The notes beneath the pieces were generated by a model that worked only from the letters and a program-made list of their open reading frames with translations, did no database searches and was not told the origin of the DNA. This document shows, in pieces, positions 48,221-61,054 of a stretch of DNA of 64,000 nucleotides. Positions within the stretch are counted from its first letter, which is position 1; the number at the start of each line of letters is the position of its first letter. The stretch is taken from NCBI GenBank assembly GCA_902729315.2, contig LR746270.1, positions 7,883,221 to 7,947,220 on the forward strand, read 5' to 3'. The stretch comes from Spirodela intermedia. Its lineage: Eukaryota; Streptophyta; Magnoliopsida; Alismatales; Araceae. The translations under genes were made by a program, and so were the position numbers.

Positions 48221-49827
48221 GAAAAAAATTGATTACCATAAAGGATTTGAATGGAGTTGACCATATTAAGGCAACATGATAAACCAAGGGGAGGGGGGCC
48301 TAAATTGGTAATTTTGTGATCACTATAACTTTTCTAATCCTTTTGAAAATTCTAGTCACACACATCATTTATGGTAACTTGGTCAACTTGATATAGTCCT
48401 TTCTCTATGGACCATGTCGTTAGGTTCAACTAATACTTGGTGACTTCAACTAAAGATTTCAGCAAGCATATTTTTATATTTGATAGATCAAGCTTGCTCA
48501 ACTATCTTGCACCAAAACTCTCTTTTAGATTTACAACAGTAGGTTAGACAAACTAAATTAGTATATGAGTAATCTGTTTTAGATTTGTGGCTCTAGGTTG
48601 GCCAAAAATAGATGAGAACAAAATTAATCTCTTCTACATTCATAGCTCTAGGTTGACATGGGTAGACTTACTATTCTAGTCAAACGAATGAGTTACCATC
48701 TATTCAAATACAAATTTGAACGAATTATCATTTTGAAGAATGGTTTTTAGTTTTCTTACTGTCCTAGTGTTGGGACTTGGGCAGCTTCTTAACTTACAAC
48801 ACCTCTTGCAACGTGAGGTATCATCCGTTGACTGCACGATTGCCACTTTGTTTTCATTAGCTTAGGCAAAATGCCAACATAATTCTGACTTCTGGCATTC
48901 GGGCTGGACATAAGACCCAATAGGCAATTACTTCATATCGGAAGTTTATTCTAAGGCCCAACTGGACGAGTGACCGGGTCGGGTATCGGGGTTGCCTTGA
49001 TAGTATTTTTAGTTCTACGAAAGAAATTCAACACGTTTATAAAACTACACTACATGATTTTTTTTTATTACTACTCCAAGATCATGCCCATCTAATCTCT
49101 CATTCCCACCCATCTTGCTCAGTGAATGCCATCACACGTGTCAGCGAAGATTTGTAGAGAACGGATGCGTACAACTCGTAACCGTATAGACTGATCTCTC
49201 GTGGAATCCACAGACCTGTTGTCACAGAATTCACGTCTTATTTTAGACGTTTTTGATTCACGGGGAGTGTAGGATTCCTAAATGACGAGGTCTGCAATGG
49301 AAAGTTTTGAAGAGCGGAATGAATCAAATACCAGATTGAGATCAAAGTACACTCCGCTGGTGACATAGATGAGGTAAAGGTTTCTGTCTGTTGGTTCGAC
49401 CGCTCTGACGTTCTCAAATCTGGCCAAGGATTCCTGTATAGAACGAGGGCTCCCTTATTCTTGTCGCGCGGCTACTATTATTATTCACCGTCGGTAGCTT
49501 TGATTCCACTTTTTCTCTTTTATGCTGTCGATAAAACGAGATGAACGGTGTCCGTTGACAACGGCGGCGTAATCTGCATAGCATTGTTGCTCAGACCGTT
49601 GAGGAGAATATTTCAATACTATGAAAGTTGTAGATGGAGACGATGACAGAGTTGTTGCTCATGGGGGCAGCTGCCTCTTCACATTTCAATATTATTCTAT
49701 CACTTGGGATGGCGGGTGTCGTGCTCTCTCCTATTTCACGTTGTAGGCCACCACAACTGATTCACTGTTTTATTGCACAGATGCCGAACACGATTACTCA
49801 GCAACAGCTCTCCGTCCCCAAACAAGA
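48221..49827. other. AT-rich intergenic DNA
   Basis: No gene motif identified. A frame beginning METMTELLLMGAAASS at 49634 runs straight into the GA repeat and is regarded as chance. Confidence 0.5.
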
Positions 49828-50424
<597 letters not shown>

Positions 50425-50445
50425 CCCACCAGGCGCATATCCGCG

Positions 50446-50832
50446 GGGATTTTCCGCTACACGTACTACTCTGTCCGTCTCATGTGGATATGAAAAAGTC
50501 AACAATATTGGTAGATTGATGAATTATCGTCTGCAATTTCCACAGAGCAGGTATTTTATGATCTCGACTAATTAATCATTTATGAGTTGGATAGGTCGGG
50601 GAATTTACGTAACCCGTACTACTCAGTCCGTCTCATGGAACGTACGGATATGAAAAAGTCAACAATATAGGTAGATTGATGAATTTTCGTTTACCATTTC
50701 CACAGAGCATGTATTTTCTGATCTCGACTAATTAATCTTTTATAAGTTTGATAGGTCGGGGAATTTACGTAACTTGTACTACTCAGTCCGTCTCATGGAA
50801 CATGCGGATATGAAAAAGTCAACAATATCTGA
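50446..50832 (+). repeat. Tandem promoter repeat, about 153-160 bp, three copies
   Basis: Copies start near 50446, 50599 and 50759; the third is truncated after about 75 bp. Each contains the string gtactact(c)(a/t)gtccgtctcatg and then tgaaaaagtcaacaatat, whose reverse complement holds a W-box core TTGACTT. One matching unit lies upstream of the minus-strand peroxidase (62643-62804). Confidence 0.9.
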
Positions 50833-51063
50833 TTTAGCATAAAATAAGAACATATCACGGTTTTCTCCATGGATTTTTTTATATAAATTTTAGTTTTCAG
50901 ACTTGCATGCCAATATGGATCTCAAATATTATAAGGCGGAAAAATTACAGAATATAGTCGAATTTCATTACACTCAATTTCTTAGATCTGTCCAAAATAC
51001 ATGAATCACTCAACGGGAACGTGTTGCTGTTCTCTTCTGTCAGGTTCTTTGCTTTCACCTTGC

Positions 51064-51071
51064 TGACGTCA
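51064..51071 (+). promoter_or_regulatory. TGACGTCA palindrome upstream of peroxidase
   Basis: A bZIP/TGA-type site lies about 0.46 kb upstream of the TATA box. Confidence 0.35.
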
Positions 51072-51520
51072 ACCCTCGTGGAATAGGATCTAGAAAGCAG
51101 CTACCAAGCGCGTTCACGTTCGGATAGGTCACGTAGCTTTCTCTTCTTGTGTTTCGTCTACTCTAAGTTACGCCTGTTGTCGATAGGTACATTTATTGAT
51201 ACGTATGACCAACATCGTTCGAGAGGCTGTCCTGAAACTAGTTTACGCTATAGAATACTCTCTCCCATTTATGGCCATAACCCCACCTACCTCTCTCGCT
51301 TTCTCCATCTGACTCGCTCTTCGTATTTTTTTATACAGACAAGGTTGATTTACGTAGCCTTAAATTCTCAAGTACCGTACGCGGTGTGGGAACGCGGTCA
51401 AATTGGAAGGCTCAGTCTTTGGGATTACTAGGAAAGGTCAGGAAGTACGAGTCCTTCCTTTTGTCATCTCTAGCGTAAAAACATGGATAAGAAAAAGTCC
51501 ACCCACTAGGGAGGAACAAG

Positions 51521-51528
51521 TATAAATA
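51521..51528 (+). promoter_or_regulatory. TATA box of the plus-strand peroxidase
   Basis: TATAAATA lies 182 bp before the start codon. The same box, with flanking similarity, precedes the inverted copy at 62341-62348. Confidence 0.65.
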
Positions 51529-51702
51529 TGTCACCACGAATGAGGGGGCCATCTCATCTTCCCCTGAGATATTCAACTCAGCTTCGGAGTTCCATCTCAG
51601 CCGGCCGCCCTCCCACCCCCCTCTCTCTCCCTGTTGTTCCTCAATCGAACAGTTTGCATACCAGTGCAGAAGAGGGAGACACACACGGGCAGAGGATTCC
51701 AA

Positions 51703-52814
51703 ATGGAGACCATACGTGTTTGCTTGGCACTCGTGCTCTCTCTCTGTCTCCTAGTTCCCAGCGCATCCGCAAATTCGCTCAAAGTGGGATTCTACCAGCC
51801 GACGTGCCCCGACGCGGAGACAATCGTCAGGAATGTCGTCGGCCGGGCCGTCGGCAACAACCCCGGGATAGCCTCCGGGGTCATCAGGATGCACTTCCAC
51901 GACTGCTTCGTCAGGGTGAGCTACATCCCCTCCCCACCGTCTTCTTCATCCACTAAACAGAAGAGAGAAACAGAACACCGTAAACTGATTACGGACTGAA
52001 GATCTCATGAGGACCGTTCTGGGTTTTTAAACAGGGATGTGATGGTTCGGTTCTCCTGGATTCTACCCCCGGAAAACCCGCGGAGAGACAGCATCCGGCG
52101 AACAACCCGAGCCTGCGCGGTTTCGAGGTGATCGACGAAGCCAAGGCTGTTCTCGAATCCCACTGCCCCAACACCGTATCTTGCGCCGATGTCCTGGCCT
52201 TCGCAGCTCGCGACGCCGCTTACTTCACTGGCGGCTTCTTTTACGAACTTCCGGGAGGTAGGCGAGACGGGAGGGTGTCTTTGGAGTCTGAGGTCCAGGG
52301 TAATATTCCTCCACCCAGCTTCAACGCTGAGCAGCTCAAAGAGAATTTCGCGAGAAAAGGGCTGTCGGTGGACGAGATGGTGACCCTCTCCGGGGCCCAT
52401 TCCATCGGCGTCTCCCACTGCTCGTCCTTCAACAGCAGGCTGTACGGGTTCAACTCCACCCACCAACAGGATCCCTCCATGGATCCCGACCTCGCGGCGT
52501 TCCTGAAGAGCAGGTGCCCGCGTCCGCGTGCCAACAACCAGGATGACCCCACTGTTCCCCTGGATCTGGCGACGCCTTACCATCTGGATATCCAGTACTA
52601 CGGAAACCTGAAGAAAGGGAGGGGTTTGTTGACCTCCGACCAGACGTTGTGGAGCAGCTCCCAGACGACTGAATTGGTCGCGGCTAACACGAATAATCCA
52701 TACCGCTGGCAGGAGAAGTACGCAGCCGCCATGGTGCACATGGGATCCATCGACGTGCTCACCGGACTTGAAGGCGAGATCAGGCGGCACTGTAGGATCG
52801 TCAACCGCCACTGA
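51703..52814 (+). CDS. Class III secretory peroxidase (peroxidase A)
   Basis: Two exons (51703-51915, 52035-52814) join in frame to 330 aa. A signal peptide ([20 protein letters not shown], cleavage near ASA|NSL) precedes the mature enzyme. The heme domain is complete: distal Arg62 and His66 in [36 protein letters not shown], and proximal His193 in [12 protein letters not shown]. All eight disulfide cysteines of the family are present. Such enzymes act in the cell wall or vacuole, oxidising phenolics with H2O2 or generating reactive oxygen. The pattern resembles peroxidase 5-like plant proteins. It has a single intron, where the ancestral plant gene has three. A TATA box and a triplicated W-box-bearing unit lie upstream. 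It differs from the inverted copy at 61055-62166 at about 23 of 330 residues. Confidence 0.96.
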
Positions 52815-52935
52815 CGCTTCTTCATTCCGGCTTTCCGGACCCTATAAACTCTGCGAAATACGGCGCAGAACGCTTTTATAGCTAGAAGAAACATCTCATT
52901 TATGATAATCCGTGCCACAGTTTGTCAAATAGACG

Positions 52936-54009
52936 ACCTTAGACTCCTTGAATTCTACTCAGCTTACTGTTAGGGCAAAGGTTGTGTCAAAAAAATTTCA
53001 AGAATTTAAAATAATGTTTCGCTTTTAATTTTTGTGTTTTCAGATGTGATTACTACCTGTGGTTTCAAGATTTTTTTTTTTGAGATATCACATTTGTATG
53101 GCCTTATAAGAAAGAAATAAGTTACTGTTAGGAAATAATGCTTGAAATATGATCTTAATGGGTTGGACTAGTCTGTCAACATAATGGAAACTTGAGAGTA
53201 CGAGTACAAGAAGTCTTTTAATATGTAGAATGAGTTATAATAAAGTAGGTCTTTGATTATTGTGGTCTAAAGAAGATAAACACATCTCACAACCAGTAAA
53301 TCAACAGAGAAGAGAGTAATGACAAAGTTTGAGGAATAGAATACAGTAGAGTCAGAATTAATGAAGTAATAATACTAGCCACTAGTAGAGGAGAGAGAGA
53401 ACAAAAAGAGGAGGGAGATGATGCCATAACTCTTGTTGCAGCCGCTGGAGAAGATTGAGTTTCTCATGCGCTAAATTTGTTTATTTCCTCTTATGTTTCT
53501 CTCTCCTCAAGCTACCTTTAAATACAGGTTACAAAAAAAGGGCTGGACTATTTCTGAACATAAAATAGTCATAAGTGAAAGCCCAGTAAAAAAGGACGTG
53601 GCCCACATGGGCCTTGCTGAATGAAGGATGACCAAGTCACCTTTACAGTTATCCAGTTTTCTTGAATAGTGTAAACATAACTTTGTAGTTCCATAAAATA
53701 AGTAGTGGAAACAATTTCATGAAAAAGGTCTCCTTGTTCTATGTCCTAAGGAGCAGTTTTAGCTTCAGCAGGTGCCCTTTTAGATGCTCGAGTCTGGGAG
53801 TCTCCTTTGGGCGTAATTTGTTTCCTCGTTCTCTTCCATGGAACAGAACTGTGAGGGCTGTTGAACTTGTGGACTGCGTTGGGGAAAATATAGCAGGTGG
53901 TCTCCTCTCTCGTTGCTAACGGAGAGAAATGCCCACCGGATAACGCGTCATTTTTTGGTGGGAGGAATTAGGATCGGAGCAGCGCTTCCGTAGGCACACT
54001 CTGACTCTC
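52936..54009. other. AT-rich spacer, possible solo LTR
   Basis: No gene motif. A segment from about 53127 (tgttaggaaataat) to 53712 has a GA-rich stretch, a TATA-like tttaaata and conserved-looking gggcc ends that recall the LTR at 60476. Similarity is weak, so this is only a suggestion. Confidence 0.3.
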
Positions 54010-54198
54010 AGGAGAACCTCCGACCAGACGCTGTGGGGCAGCTCCCTGACGGCCGCCAAGGTGGCGTCGTTCGCCGAGAAGCCCAACGGCTGGGCGAAGA
54101 AGTACGCGGCCGCCATGGTGCGGATGGGTGCCATGGACGTGCTGACTGGGAACGAGGGCGAGATCAGGGTGAAGTGTGCTGTGGTCAACGGCCACTAA
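54010..54198 (+). pseudogene. Class III peroxidase 3' fragment
   Basis: The frame reads TSDQTLWGSSLTAAKVASF, EKPNGWAKKYAAAMVRMGA, then DVLTGNEGEIRVKCAVVNGH with the stop at 54196-54198. It matches the last ~60 residues of the intact peroxidases and keeps the final family cysteine. Nothing upstream encodes the heme-binding part; homology begins abruptly near 54010. It has no stop or frameshift inside, so truncation is recent or it is an isolated 3' exon piece. It is more diverged from peroxidases A and B than they are from each other. Confidence 0.85.
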
Positions 54199-56305
54199 AC
54201 ACTTTGAACATTTGTGATCTTATTTCCTTTATTTATTTCTTGCGGCAATTCATACTGGGATGCCTTTAAATGCAGAGCAGTTTGTTGATTCACCGATCGA
54301 GACCTCGAATAGATGTGAATGGTAGTCTAAGGTGTACTATGATGTAAAATACCATTTGAAATTGGTTTTTGGACTCATGTCTCGACAGGATTCTTAGACG
54401 TTGCTGGACCTCATTTCGATCTGAATATTATTTTTGACGAGTTCGGTAGATCTCGCGCTGGATATTGTATGCGGAAGCTACTCTTATTTTATTACGTAAA
54501 GTGCTGTTGTAATTGAAGGCTATGTTTGGTTGGCCATGTACATAGCGGGTTTCTTGTTACAGTTACCTTAGATTCGCGTTACGCAGACGATGTGTTTTCC
54601 GCGATATTTTCTCATGCTAGAGCTGTTGTGAAGGTTGCAGTGCGGGGAGAGTCCTGGAAAAGAATGTAGTCCGCGGTACCAAGCGTGAATATTGCGGCTA
54701 TTTGCACGAAGTAACTTGTTACTTTGGAATAGTCTCCCTACTCCTAACTTGATATTCATTTGATTTTAGTGTTAGATCAGAGTTCATAGTTTCTATGCTT
54801 GGTTAGGTAGGGTTTTGAAGCTCCTTCACCATCATCAATCTGTTTTCTTGCAGAAGTCATTGGGTTTAGAGTGTATACAATCTAATGTTATGGAGTTCAA
54901 AAGACGAACAAAAATAGAAGAAAGAACACCCATTTTGGTGGTTCTAAGGTGCTTGCATGTCGCAGAAAAAATGCATAGACGGTTTATCTGATTGGAAAAC
55001 AATGTTGTGAATAGAAGGCAAAAGAAAAACGTTCGAATGCTTAATCGCGCAGGACCAGAGCCCATCGCGGACTCCACTATTTTTGTAGGAACTCCGTGTA
55101 GACAGGATCTAAAGCTCCTTGAACTCAAATCTTTGATAGCCTAGTAGATGTCGAGCGACCTCCTCATGACCTAGAAGATCAAATGGTACAACTTCCTCAG
55201 CCGGAGGAAACTTTGGAGTTCATCTGGTGCTTCCGACGTCGACGCAATCATCCGAATTATAGGGACTTTCTCTCCTACTAATCAATCGGTATTTTCATCT
55301 TTAGTTTTGAATTTTTATGCCTTATAAAAGGCCTTAGACGTCGTGCTTTGAGGCAGTACATTTTGAATAAGATTTTCATTTTCTTCGCTCTGATTTTGGC
55401 AATTGGTCATGATAACCCTGTTGTCCCGGTAGGGTTGGTCACCAGCAACCCGTAGCTCTTGGTTGGAGCCTTATTTTCTTTGCAAGCTGGCCTTACACCT
55501 CTTCTATAATTTTTCTTCTGTAGATTTACAACGCCACCACTGAATTGAGTGAGTTTGTGCGATCTTCCAAGTGCCATTCGGCTGCATGAACTTCTCTATC
55601 CACCCCACAGCCCCCAACAAACATTCACAGGGTGTCGAAGCACATGAATGGAACATCTGCCTCGTCTACTTCCCTCTCCACCCTAAAGGTACTTTCGGTT
55701 GCTCTCATTATCCCCTTGCTTACGATTTGAATATGCCTTCTTGTGATTGTCGCGTAGAGACCTTAGCGTTAGCCTTTTCCTTACAGATTTGGTTGATCAT
55801 AGCCTCGTGATGGAATTCATTTCTGATCTATTAAAACAAAAGCATTATATTTCAAGTGGTTTTCTGAAGCTGCTTCATTGTACCATTTTTCTATCCTCAG
55901 GTGTTTTCCAGCTAATGCGAGATATTTTCTCATTAATTTAGAGACCTGTCTTGTGATATATGCTGGATTTTATTTTCATTTATTTTCCCCGTTTGTTCGA
56001 CACCAGTTAATAACTAAAACTCTTGATTGGCATTGAAACCCTTAGAAGTTCTAATGATGACGTAAATCATGGATTGGGAGATTGTAAGTGACTCTAAATT
56101 GTTGGGATTTCTTACCTTTCGAGAAACATTGAATCTTTGAGATAATACTATTACTTGGAGTTCAATGTACTTGTCACAACGAGAAGGACAAGAAGACCTT
56201 TCCTATGAGAGTTATGTTCATGCTATCAAGAAAACAACATGGCTCATTTCTCAATTGCAAGTTTATATGAATGTAATGTCCAGCGATCTGATTTCATGAA
56301 AGTAC
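54199..56305. other. Intergenic spacer inside the peroxidase inverted pair
   Basis: No gene motif that I can defend. A frame near 55570-55690 (PFGCMNF, then CLVYF) faintly recalls reverse transcriptase but lacks the catalytic motif. Confidence 0.4.
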
Positions 56306-59300
56306 TGTAGGAAAAATAAGGATGATTTCTAGAGAGAAAGGAGAAGGGCTTTATAGAGAAAAAAATTATTGAATGACTTCTTCTATTCTGTTTACCTTAA
56401 TGCAAAAGACCAAGAGGTTCTATGAATTTGGTGAACTTTGTTTACCTTTATGTCTTTTAAAACCATCTGCAACTTGATCCAATGTTGGGCAAAACTTCAT
56501 TCCAATAGAATTTACAGCAAGTAAACCTCAAATAAAATGGTGACAAATTTCAATCTTTTTCGTTCTTCTATGAAATATTAGATTCTTTGTCATTGATATA
56601 GTTGAAATAATATCTTAATATGTCACCTTTGTTGTTGATTGTAGCAAATTGACATCTTCTTCTAACATCCTTCGTATCCACATTACTTTTATGTCGATGT
56701 ATTCAGCTTCTGATGATGATAATATTTTAGATTCCTATTTCGTTGAAATCCACGAATTGGCACCTGAACCAAAACTAAAAAGGAAACACTTGCTTTTTCT
56801 ATGATCAATAGAATTTGCCCAATCATTATTAGAATAATCATAAAATTCAAATTCAAATGATAGAAATTTCATGATTGATAGTCCTTTGAACATAATAAAG
56901 TATTAGATTTGTTGCTCCAAGATGATGAACCGATGGAGAATACATAAATCTTGAAATCACGGTAATTGAAAGGATTATATCTAGTCTATGAGTCAAATAC
57001 ATTAATCCACCAACCAAGTTTCTATAAAAATATTAATTTATTTCTGAGTCTCATCAACAAGACATAATTTGTCATTGGTATTCATACGAGTAGATTAGTC
57101 TTTTAATTAAACATGTTTGAGTTATAATGTGAATCAAATGCATACTTTTCATGTGAGATATTATTTCTAAGAAAATAATGAAATAATCTCAAATTAGTCA
57201 TATCAAATTCAACCATCATAAAAGTTTTGAATTAAGAAATTAATAACAAAGCTTATTCAATATAGATAATATCATCAACATAAACATGTATAATTAGAGT
57301 ATCTTCTCTTTGAATCTGAACATAAAGTTTTGGTTAAATTATCACTTCGATGAAGATTATACTCATGAAAATATGAGTCAAATCTACTATATCATAATCT
57401 AGGCACTTGTTTAAGATCATAGAGTGACTTCTTCAATTTATAAGATTTATTCTCTCTCTCACCAATAATAAAACCTTAGGGCTATTCAATATAGAGGTTT
57501 CTATTCAAATAACTATTTAAAAATACTGATTTAACATTAAATTGATGTATTTTTCATTTCATTTGTGCTGCCAAGACAAAAGAATACTTTTATTTCAAAT
57601 GTTACAATAGAGTGCATATCACTTTCACCACTAATCTTGCCTTATATTTTCTACTATTACCATCAGATTTATGCTTCACCTTATATACCTATTTGACACC
57701 AATAGCTATAGTCTTTGATGGCAAATCCACCAATTCCCATGTGTTATTCTTCTCGACTACTATAATTTCTTCTTTTATTGCCCTCACCCACTTTATACCT
57801 CATAACTTATGAGCTCTACAGCCATAAGAAGAAAAATATACGATTCATAAATGCCATTTAAAGATCTCATTTTTCTTTGAGTATTGGATGAATCTAGACT
57901 TTTATAATTGCTAGTCCCCATTAAAATTACTAGAATTTTTGGAGACTCTCTCCAAAGTGAGGTAGATTAGGTGGGAGCTTCAAGCGTTGAATCTTCACTG
58001 AATTGTATAAATTTCTATCCATATTCTTAAGAAGATATTTGACGAATTAGATTTTTAATCTAACTATAACGACTATATTCATCAAATATAACATCACATT
58101 GAATCAATAATTTATTTTTTCAAGATTATAAATAATAACCCTTACTCTCATCACTATGGTAAAGAAGAATACATGTCTCAATCTTCTTGTCCATATTGTA
58201 AAAATTATTAGGATCTATTAAGGTATGTGAAATAATGAATGATTTTCAAATCATTTGGCTTCTAATGATGCCATGCCTCATAAGGGGTCATATTCATGAT
58301 TACTCTAGTAGGAGAATTATTCAAAAGACAAATAGTTGTTGCAACCACTTTAGCCCAAATATCATTAGGAAGATATATTCTCACAAGACATGCTTCAAGT
58401 CATCTCTACAATTGTTTTATTTTTCCTTTCAATAATATTATTTTGCTCTAGAGTTTTTCTATTTGTGAGCTGCCTTCTAATGCTATATTTCCTTCAAAAT
58501 AACTTTAATTCAGAAGATATAACTTCTCCCCCTCAATGTTTTGATGAGTTTTGATAACATGTAGACTTGATTTTTCACCAAAGACTTTAAACCAAATAAA
58601 TTTACCAAATGCTTCAAATGTTTTAGTAGGAAAATGTACCCAAAGCATGTGTGTAACGTCATCAATAATCAATAGATGTGTTTATGACAACTAACATTGA
58701 TGATGTTTTCTAATGTAAAAATCCTAGAAAGTAAGACTTTCTCTTGAATTATTACATGCTAATATATGTCGTCTAATGAGTACATCTTTGAACAATAATC
58801 AATAAAATCATAAATGACCATATCATAAATGCCAAAGTTAAGATGGATCATTCTCTTTACTTATCATGTCTAATTTACAAAGTCATAAAATATGAAGAGA
58901 AAACATTATTTTCTTAAATTTAAGAATCAGTATAAGAGAGATGCCACTTTTTTATGTTTGATAACATATATGTCATCTTCAAAATGAGCAATATAATCAT
59001 ATTCCAACAATTGACCCACAGTAGGTAAATTATGTTGTAATTTTGGAAGATAATATACATCATAAATCAAAATATTTGTACTTGATGTTGTACGATCAAT
59101 AATAATACCAATGACTTCAATTTCACACTATTTTTATCACCAGTTGTAACATCACATAGTATAGATGTATCAATATTCTGAAATAAATTCCTTTCTCCCA
59201 TCATATGATGCTTCAACCGCTATCAACAAATCATATATTTGACTAGTATTTAAAGATGCAAAAGTAAGGAAAAAATTGTTAAAATTATTTAATACAATAA

Positions 59301-60609
59301 TATTTAGTTACTCATTTAATACAATAATACAATAAATTATTTATTTGACTAGTATACAATAATAGACCTATACTTCTTAAAAAAGTTGCATACTGGCGTA
59401 GAACTCACTTCTCTAATTTCTTTTTGTTGCTTTACCTTGTCCCAATAATATGCTTCAATATATTCATATTTCTCACAAAAATGATATTACATCATTTTAT
59501 AATTTGGTTTTTCATTTTGATTGTTTCCACCATCATATTTTTGTTGTCTATAATTAGATCTACCACGTCGCCTCCATGACCTCGATTATGATAATTTTCA
59601 TCACCTTTATTTCTACTATCATGCTGTTGGTTTGAAGTACTTTCACTATTTTTCTCTTTTTTTCGAAATTTCAAACTAAACTTGAAATACATGTTCAAGT
59701 GATTTTTTTGTAGATCCATTCGTTCTTTCTTCATGTCCCAATAAAGATCTCATCAATTTATTTTGGTATAAATAGAAAAATATTTAGACTATTCTGTGGC
59801 AGCAAGAACATGAAGAAATAAGTTTTTTTTGATATTTTTTCCTTCTGGAATATCTTCCAAAAAAATTAATTTGATTGAAAATAATTGAAGTTCGAGAAAA
59901 TAAATCATGAAAAGGATTCACCAGATTTCATATGGATAGTTTCAATTTTTTTCTGAAGTGTTTGAAGTTTCATAGTCATAACCCTATTGTTTCCTTGAAA
60001 TTAATCTCTTAAAGTTTTTTATGCCTATGAAGCACTCTTGGCATTAATAATTAGTGGAAAAAGGCTTATGAAATTGACTACTGAAAAACCAACAATGTCT
60101 TAGCATCTTTTTCTGAAATTTCATATTATCTTCTTTAGGACTCTCTCATTCTTTATTACCATTCTCAACTGAATCTCATAAATCTTGAGAAACAAAAATT
60201 ATCTTTATCTTAATACTCCAAAAATCATATTTGTTCCTATTGAGAAATGGCACAAAAGGTTCAAATAGGTTGAGAAGATTAACATTCGATAGTTTCAATG
60301 TCAGTGGTGTTACCAGTTCACAAAAATTTCAAACAAAACCTTCATGTTCGTTGACACAGCAAAGAATCTTCAGAATACCCAAAAGATTTCACCAACCTTG
60401 TTTGTTTTATGTTACTACAATCTTTAGGGAAAAAGAAAAGGCTCTAATACATGAATTCGGTGCTCTAGTACCACTTGTATGAAAAATGAGGAAAATTTAT
60501 GGAGAGACACGATATATTTTTGGGAGAGAATGAGAATAGAGGAGAGGAAACGAGAGATTTCATGCACATGAAAGACCCTTGATTAAGAACCGTGACGAAT
60601 ACACCCGCG

Positions 60610-60647
<38 letters not shown>

Positions 60648-60816
60648 TATTTATATTCTACATAAATTCCCCTAGTGGGCCGCTCCTTTTTCACCCACTA
60701 AAGACAAAAAAAAGTCCTCACCTTTTGGCCCAATAAGAAAAGCACATTAAACGACTTATTCTATTTTTTGCAATAAATACTAAGATGTGCGTGTAACAAT
60801 GACATCCTACAACACC
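56306..60816 (-). mobile_element. Decayed Ty1/copia LTR retrotransposon
   Basis: Minus-strand frames, broken by stops, give copia order. The Gag end near 59740-59400 has a damaged zinc-knuckle. Integrase near 58480-58240 shows IIERKNKTIVEM, LLNNSPTRVIMNMTPYEAW. Reverse transcriptase near 57820-57250 shows KNNTWELVDLPS, KARLV, SLYDLKQ and the catalytic YVDDII. RNase H near 57060-56620 shows GGLMYLTH, RFMYSPSVHHLGA and SSSEAEYID. A primer-binding site similar to TGGTATCAGAGC (initiator Met tRNA) lies at 60462-60473 (minus TGGTACTAGAGC), next to an LTR that starts at 60476 and ends near 60816. A short, diverged LTR start is visible at 56306. The outer limits are approximate; no intact frame remains. 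Confidence 0.82.
60612..60644. repeat. (GA)n microsatellite inside the copia LTR
   Basis: GA dinucleotides. Confidence 0.9.
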
Positions 60817-61054
60817 ACATTAAAAATGATGCATTTTCTCAATACTTGCAAACTTATTTCTTACGATCTGCCGCTCGCAATGGTTTGGGGAAAATTCAGG
60901 GGACAAAGGGCGTATATTTGACAACAACCCGTGCCACAGATCATCATAAATGAGATGCTTCTTCTTGCTATAAAAACGTCCTGCGCCGTATTTGATGGAA
61001 TATGGTAGTCTACAGCGCCGCCGTATTTGACAAAGGCAGAGCGAGGAAGCAGCG

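Larger units (their letters stand above)
50446..52935 (+). repeat. Inverted duplication, arm 1
   Basis: The arm includes the upstream repeat, promoter, peroxidase gene and about 120 bp of 3' flank. Its partner is 60915-62810 in the opposite orientation. Confidence 0.85.

Noticed and set aside
52005-52811. 268-codon frame antisense to peroxidase A (and its twin at 61058-61864)
   Set aside because: A mirror frame of a GC-rich coding exon; its conservation between copies follows from the conserved sense strand.
53127-53712. Possible solo LTR related to the copia LTR at 60476
   Set aside because: Shared layout but weak base identity, and no target duplication found; mentioned only in the spacer entry.
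55571-55810. Possible reverse-transcriptase block (PFGCMNF ... CLVYF)
   Set aside because: Only two short similarities; no YxDD motif and no neighbouring element domains.
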